64,000 nucleotides of DNA from Terriglobia bacterium (lineage in GTDB: Bacteria > Acidobacteriota > Terriglobia > Terriglobales > Acidobacteriaceae), in NCBI GenBank assembly GCA_020073385.1, contig JAIQFH010000035.1, forward strand, positions 1-64,000. Direction: 5' to 3'. Positions 59,919 to 64,000 of the stretch are shown piece by piece (the stretch's first letter is position 1; each line of letters begins with the position of its first letter). Made by a program: the position numbers and the translations under genes. A model generated the notes under the pieces. The model saw only the letters and a list, made by a program, of their open reading frames with translations, was not told the DNA's origin and searched no databases.

Positions 59919-61331
59919 ATGCTAACGCAAATCAAGTTTGGCACATCGGGATGGCGAGCAGTGATGGCTGAGGAGTTCACCTTCGCCAACGTGCAGCGCG
60001 CGGTGGGTGGAATTGCGCGGTATGTGGCTTCGCAGAAGCGCAAAGGCGCGCGCATCATTGTGGGGCGCGATCCGCGATTCCTGGGCGAGAGCTTCTGCGC
60101 GATGGCGGCGGACCTTCTCGCTTTTCAGGGGATCACGCCGCTTGTCGTAGCCGATGCCGCACCGACTCCGGCCTTTGCTCATGCTGTGGTCGCCAACAAG
60201 GCCGATGGCGTCATCAATTTCACCGCTTCACATAATCCTCCGGAATACAACGGCATCAAGTTCTCGACGCCTGATGGGTGTCCCGCGCTGCCCGAAGTAA
60301 CTCGGCAGATCGAGGCGCTGATCACGGCCGGAGACACATCCGCGACCTCCTCGGATATCATGATTCCTCGTCCCGTCGCAAAGGAGTCTCTGGATCCCAA
60401 GCCCGCATATCTGAAGCGTCTGGGCGAGGTCGTTGATCTCGATGTGATCAGGAAAGCTGGATTGAAGGTTGCTTTCGATCCCATGTGGGGAGCAGCGCGT
60501 GGCTACTCCGATGAATTGCTGCGTGGCGCTGGAGTTCAGGTCGCGACGGTACATGACTACCGCGATGTACTCTTCGGCGGACACGCGCCGGAGCCGGACG
60601 ATCATCTGCTCGAAGATCTACGCAAGAAGATGCGCGAAACCGGAGCGCAAATCGGGATCGCAACCGATGGAGACGCCGATCGCTTCGGCATCGTGGACGC
60701 GGACGGCACCTTCCTGCAACCGAACTATGTGATCGCCATACTCTTCGACTATCTGGTCGAGAGCCGTGGCTGGAAAAACGGTGTGGCGAAATCGGTTGCG
60801 ACCACGAATCTCATCAATGCGCTGGCGAAGTCTCATGGCGTGGAACTACACGAGACTCCCGTAGGATTCAAGTACATCGGCGAGTTGATCATGCAGGACA
60901 AGATTGCCATCGGCGGCGAGGAGAGCGCGGGGCTGTCGATCCGGCACCACGTTCCGGAAAAAGACGGCGTTCTTGCCGGCCTGCTTTGTTGCGAGGCCGT
61001 GGCGCAAAGAGGGAAATCGCTGGGAGAACAACTGAAGGCGATCAGTGTCAAAGTAGGTTCCTTCTATCCGAAGCGGGAGAATTTCCGATTGACGCCCGAG
61101 GTCAAAGCAAAGTTCACTGAAAAGTTGAGGTCTGATCCGCGCGAATTCTGCGGCCATCCGGTAAGCGAGGTCGTCCGCACCGACGGATTGAAACTCGTCT
61201 TCAACGACGGATCGTGGGTGTGCTACCGCTTGTCAGGAACCGAGCCCGTGGTCCGCGCTTACACCGAGGCTCGCAGCGAACAGGGTCTGGAGAAACTGAG
61301 CACCGCAGCCAAGAGCTGGATTTTCGAATAA
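59919..61331 (+). CDS. Phosphoglucomutase/phosphomannomutase family protein
   Basis: A 470-residue alpha-D-phosphohexomutase. TASHNPPEYNGIKF (residues about 101-114) holds the phosphoserine Ser103; TDGDADRFGI (about 249-258) binds Mg2+; GGEESAG and the C-terminal LSGTEPVVRAY contact sugar and phosphate. It interconverts 1- and 6-phospho sugars. The substrate (glucose, mannose or glucosamine) is not fixed by sequence; the pattern is close to the bacterial PgcA-like group. ATG 59919. An ftsB-like gene follows after seven bases. Confidence 0.94.
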   Translation: MLTQIKFGTSGWRAVMAEEFTFANVQRAVGGIARYVASQKRKGARIIVGRDPRFLGESFCAMAADLLAFQGITPLVVADAAPTPAFAHAVVANKADGVINFTASHNPPEYNGIKFSTPDGCPALPEVTRQIEALITAGDTSATSSDIMIPRPVAKESLDPKPAYLKRLGEVVDLDVIRKAGLKVAFDPMWGAARGYSDELLRGAGVQVATVHDYRDVLFGGHAPEPDDHLLEDLRKKMRETGAQIGIATDGDADRFGIVDADGTFLQPNYVIAILFDYLVESRGWKNGVAKSVATTNLINALAKSHGVELHETPVGFKYIGELIMQDKIAIGGEESAGLSIRHHVPEKDGVLAGLLCCEAVAQRGKSLGEQLKAISVKVGSFYPKRENFRLTPEVKAKFTEKLRSDPREFCGHPVSEVVRTDGLKLVFNDGSWVCYRLSGTEPVVRAYTEARSEQGLEKLSTAAKSWIFE

Positions 61332-61338
61332 CGCTATC

Positions 61339-61794
61339 GTGAAGCCGTTTCCTAAAATCGCGAAGTTTCCCAGTGCCGAAGATGGCTTGCGCGCCATGGT
61401 CGAACGTGCGCCGCAGGCCGAGGCTCTGGCCGCGACATGGATCGTGCGGGTACGTCCGTATGCCCTGCAGCTCTATGCATTGCGCCGGCGGATCGCAACC
61501 GGCGCGGTGGCTCTGCTCGCCGCATGGTTGTTTGTCCACGTTATGTTTGGCGCGAACGGCATGGTCGTATACCGGCAGAAACGCGCGGAGTATCAGGAAC
61601 TGCACAAGCGGATCGTGGAGGTGCAGCAGGAGAACGACCGCTACACGCAGCAGATCCAGGGGTTGAAAAGCAATCAGACCGCGATTGAGAAAGAGGCGCG
61701 CGAACAGTTGGGATACGCCAAACCTGGAGAATACGTCTACGTGCCCCCGGCCGCTAAGCCGGCCCCTCCCGCGAATCACTCAGCCAAGAAGTAG
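61339..61794 (+). CDS. ftsB: FtsB/DivIC-like septum formation initiator
   Basis: A 151-residue bitopic protein. A cytosolic N-terminus of about 50 residues precedes one membrane helix (GAVALLAAWLFVHVMFG, about 55-72) and a coiled coil (EYQELHKRIVEVQQENDRYT), then KEAREQLGYAKPGEYVYV, the standard FtsB/DivIC close. It would join FtsQ-FtsL and activate septal wall synthesis. The N-terminal extension is longer than in E. coli. GTG 61339, coupled to the phosphohexomutase gene. Confidence 0.88.
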   Translation: MKPFPKIAKFPSAEDGLRAMVERAPQAEALAATWIVRVRPYALQLYALRRRIATGAVALLAAWLFVHVMFGANGMVVYRQKRAEYQELHKRIVEVQQENDRYTQQIQGLKSNQTAIEKEAREQLGYAKPGEYVYVPPAAKPAPPANHSAKK

Positions 61795-62009
61795 TCCTCG
61801 CGGCCATTTCTGGCATGCACCTTCGGAGTATCGCTTTCCCGCCGTCCGCTGACACATGCGGCGTTTCCCTGTGGTATATTTCCTCAGTTTCACTTCAACG
61901 ACCAACAAAGGGATCTGCCGTTCAAAGACGACGGCATGGTCGCCTGCTGTCCAAATCTCTTGCGGGTGTGGGGCCGCAATCTGAACTGCAAAAAGGAGAA
62001 CAAAGGGTC

Positions 62010-62339
62010 ATGAGAAAAGTGCTGCTGATTTGTCTCGCCGTTTGTTTCGTGCTTGCTTTGTCGGCGCTGGCTCTGGATGACATGGGGAAGAGCTCAACTG
62101 TGAACGGATGGGTGACTGACGCCAAGTGCGGAGCCAAGGGCGCCAACGCGGGTGGTGAGGCCTGCACCAAGAAGTGCCTCGCTGCCGGGGAAAAGATGGT
62201 CGTCGTCACCGATAGCGATCAGAAGGTTCTGATGGTCGAGAACCCGGATGCGCTGAAGGGACACGAAGGGCATCACGTCGCGGTTACCGGAACGATGGGG
62301 AAGGACTCCATCAAGGTGTCCAGCGTGAAGATGCTTTAA
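62010..62339 (+). CDS. Small secreted protein with three Cys, function unknown
   Basis: A 109-residue exported protein. MRKVLLICLAVCFVLALSAL is the signal peptide, cleavage about residue 21. VNGWVTDAKCGAKGANAGGE has Cys, followed by ACTKKCLAAGEKMVV and a beta segment (HEGHHVAVTGTMGKDSIKVS). The C-x-K/CTKKC pattern and late HEGHH could bind a metal or form a disulfide; similar proteins recur in acidobacterial genomes (recalled, not checked). ATG 62010 has AAAGGAG about 12 bases upstream. A strong terminator follows. Confidence 0.82.
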   Translation: MRKVLLICLAVCFVLALSALALDDMGKSSTVNGWVTDAKCGAKGANAGGEACTKKCLAAGEKMVVVTDSDQKVLMVENPDALKGHEGHHVAVTGTMGKDSIKVSSVKML

Positions 62340-62357
62340 ATTGATTTGCGGACTTCG

Positions 62358-62386
62358 AGGGCGGCTTGCGAGCCGCCCTTATTTCT
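62358..62386 (+). terminator. Intrinsic terminator
   Basis: AGGGCGGCT, TGCG, AGCCGCCCT then TATTTCTT: a nine-base-pair stem and U-rich tail, 19 bases after the small secreted protein gene. Confidence 0.8.
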
Positions 62387-62387
62387 T

Positions 62388-62500
62388 GTGTAGGGGCGGA
62401 CGCCTTCGTCCGTGCGATGTCGTAAGCGTCACCAGCAGCCGGATATACTTGCAGTCGCTGCATTGCGCGCTCCGCGCGCAATCCCGGACGAAGGCGTCCG
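62388..62500. repeat. Paired inverted CGGACG elements
   Basis: GTGTAGGGGCGGACGCCTTC (62388) and CGGACGAAGGCGTCCG (62485) in opposite orientation, 72 bases apart, with GCGCGCTCCGCGCGC inside. Same family as 48790-48928. Confidence 0.75.
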
Positions 62501-62503
62501 ATT

Positions 62504-63280
62504 CTAGACCCAGCCGGCGTCAATCACGAAGCTCTGATTGGTGATCGCTGTGCTCTCATCGGAGGCCAGGAAGAGAACGAGTTTCGCCACTTCTTCCGGT
62601 TGAATATCCCTTTTGATCGCTTGCCGGCTCAGAATTTCTTTCCTGTACTCCTCCGTGAACCAGAGCCGGCGTTGCTTTTCGGTAGAAATGGCTCCCGGCA
62701 TCACACAGTTCACTCGTACGCCGTCAGTGCCCACCTCGTGAGCCAGCGCGCGCGTCATGCCTACGATCGCGGCCTTCGCCGTTACATAGACCGGGATTCC
62801 GGTGGAAGGAATGACCCACCCAATCGAGCTCATGTTGATGATCGATCCGCGCTTCGCCCGCCGCATGCCGGGAAGCACGGCTTGCGACATGAAGAACTGG
62901 TGTTTCAGGTTGATCTGCATGCACCAATCCCAGAACTCCGAGGTCACCTCTTCGATCTTGTGGCGCTTATCGTTGCCGGCGTTATTGACGAGCACATCGA
63001 TTGCGGGGGAGGCGCTGAGTATTTTCTCCATCACTGACTGGAGTTCTGAAGTGTTCGTGAGGTCGCAGTGGAAATACTCGGGAGTAATACTGCCCGGTTG
63101 CCGCAGTCTCTGCACCAGAGAATTGGCGGCCTCGTCCTGAATGTCGAGAAACAGTACGCGGGATCCCTGAAGAACAAAGGCCTCGACGATGGCCTCGCCA
63201 ATTCCGCTGGCGCCTCCAGTGACAAGAACAACCTTCCCTTTCAGGCTGCTGTAGACAGCGGAGGGTGAAGGTTGTCCCAT
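62504..63280 (-). CDS. Short-chain dehydrogenase/reductase
   Basis: A 258-residue SDR. VVLVTGGASGIGEAIVEAFV binds NAD(P); NNAGNDKRHKIEEV, Ser in NMSSIGW and Tyr/Lys in VYVTAKAAIVGM are catalytic; MPGAISTEKQR and SFVIDAGWV complete the fold. NDKRH and the cofactor end (FLDIQDE) suit an NAD-type sugar or alcohol dehydrogenase. ATG 63280; its start lies nine bases from the thiG stop, same strand, so it follows thiG in an operon. Substrate unknown. Confidence 0.92.
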   Translation of the reverse strand: MGQPSPSAVYSSLKGKVVLVTGGASGIGEAIVEAFVLQGSRVLFLDIQDEAANSLVQRLRQPGSITPEYFHCDLTNTSELQSVMEKILSASPAIDVLVNNAGNDKRHKIEEVTSEFWDWCMQINLKHQFFMSQAVLPGMRRAKRGSIINMSSIGWVIPSTGIPVYVTAKAAIVGMTRALAHEVGTDGVRVNCVMPGAISTEKQRRLWFTEEYRKEILSRQAIKRDIQPEEVAKLVLFLASDESTAITNQSFVIDAGWV

Positions 63281-63289
63281 TTGCGCCGA

Positions 63290-64000
63290 TTATTTTACGA
63301 CGCCTTCCAGCGGCGAACTTGCCGTGGCATAGAGCTTCTTCGGCATGCGGCCAGAGAGATATGCTTGCCTTCCCGCGATGACCGCATGCTTCATGGCTTC
63401 GGCCATCAGCACTGGGTCTTGCGCATTGGCGATGCCGGTGTTCATGAGGACGGCGTCTGCGCCGAGTTCCATGGCGATAGTCGCATCGGAAGCAGTTCCT
63501 ACACCCGCATCGACAATCAGCGGCACGCCGCTGATCATCTCGCGCAGGATTCGAATGTGTGCGACATTCTGGATGCCCATCCCGCTGCCGATGGGCGCAC
63601 CGAGGGGCATGATCGTGGCTGCGCCGGCATCGATCAGGCGCTTGGCGAAAACGATGTCGTCGGAAGTGTAGGGAAGGACGGTGAAGCCTTCCTTCACCAG
63701 CACGCGTGTGGCTTCGAGCGTGGCCTGCACGTCGGGATAGAGTGTGGCCTGATCTCCGATCACTTCCAGCTTGACCCAGTCGGAGAGTCCGACTTCTCGC
63801 CCGAGGCGTGCAGCGCGGATGGCTTCGTCGGCCGTGTAGCATCCCGCGGTGTTGGGGAGCATGAAGTATTTCTTGGGATCGATGTAGTCGAGCAGCGATT
63901 CTTTGCTGCGGTCGAGATTCACACGGCGCACCGCGACTGTAACCATTTCTGCGCCGCTGGCCTCGAGCGCGCGCGCCGTTTCCTGGAAGGATTTATATTT
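63290..64000 (-). CDS. thiG: Thiazole synthase ThiG (partial, 5' end beyond the window)
   Basis: At least 236 residues; the frame remains open to base 64000 ([20 protein letters not shown]), so the start is outside. [16 protein letters not shown] holds the Schiff-base lysine; [28 protein letters not shown] and [10 protein letters not shown] are family motifs, and [13 protein letters not shown] binds phosphate. ThiG makes the thiazole of thiamine from 1-deoxyxylulose phosphate, dehydroglycine and ThiS thiocarboxylate. Other thi genes probably lie to the right. Confidence 0.96.
   Translation of the reverse strand, partial: KYKSFQETARALEASGAEMVTVAVRRVNLDRSKESLLDYIDPKKYFMLPNTAGCYTADEAIRAARLGREVGLSDWVKLEVIGDQATLYPDVQATLEATRVLVKEGFTVLPYTSDDIVFAKRLIDAGAATIMPLGAPIGSGMGIQNVAHIRILREMISGVPLIVDAGVGTASDATIAMELGADAVLMNTGIANAQDPVLMAEAMKHAVIAGRQAYLSGRMPKKLYATASSPLEGVVK

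Overview
The window looks like a chromosomal segment of an Acidobacteriota bacterium (Terriglobia / Koribacter-like). This is inferred from three secreted VWA proteins of the type that is abundant in that phylum, from the many families of short palindromic repeats, and from moderately high GC with GC-rich third codon positions. No rRNA, tRNA, CRISPR array or prophage is visible. Gene content is mostly housekeeping and metabolic, on both strands in short operons, with repeat elements in many of the gaps.

Layout. 1-9700: repeat-rich edge, a Cys/His-motif protein with an acidic coiled coil, a glycosyltransferase, a CDGSH Fe-S protein, a Tat-exported spermidine-dehydrogenase-like flavoprotein, a zinc-ribbon/rhomboid/TPR fusion, and an AAA ATPase plus VWA pair. 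9700-17200: a secreted esterase-like protein; the heat-shock cluster hrcA-grpE-dnaJ, with a frameshifted glyoxalase-fold gene inside it; a sarcosine-oxidase-like flavoprotein; the Fe-S carrier ATPase Mrp/ApbC. 17300-25900: a vapBC toxin-antitoxin pair, a zinc-less quinone-reductase-like gene, cytochrome bd oxidase (cydAB, with a repeat between the genes), a thioesterase, a LON-domain protein and rsmE. 25900-35400: a UvrD helicase fused to a PD-(D/E)XK nuclease, a thiolase, a PAS histidine kinase, comM, and a REP-associated tyrosine transposase (RAYT) between mirrored REP hairpin arrays. 35500-48800: an isolated recombinase-like domain protein, guaA, a VWA protein, cupin, a VirB10-like secreted protein, a TetR/SDR pair, a class I aldolase, an aldehyde dehydrogenase, PilZ, rph and padR. 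48900-64000: GerMN, amidase and DUF1015 cell-envelope genes, two further VWA proteins, an M28 peptidase, a cysteine-synthase / cystathionine-lyase pair, cutA, a phosphohexomutase, an ftsB-like gene, a small secreted protein, an SDR and thiG, which runs off the right edge.

The most unusual items are very small or non-coding. (1) At 29112-29299 (minus strand) a 13-codon lysine-rich ORF (MATKKKAKKKKKH) has its own -35/-10 promoter with 17-base spacing, a Shine-Dalgarno and an intrinsic terminator. (2) At 24677-24778 a 33-codon ORF fits between the LON-domain gene and rsmE, with an ATGA stop/start overlap. (3) At 34800-35440 there is an apparently intact RAYT with three-hairpin arrays on both sides in mirror orientation; similar arrays occur elsewhere in the window without a transposase. 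(4) At 44854-45122 a consensus DnaA box and paired GTGACC palindromes precede a 48-51 residue membrane-protein ORF. Perfect 16-base palindromes between tetR and an SDR gene and upstream of padR are probable operators.

All functional calls come from reading translations and motifs by eye. No database search was run.
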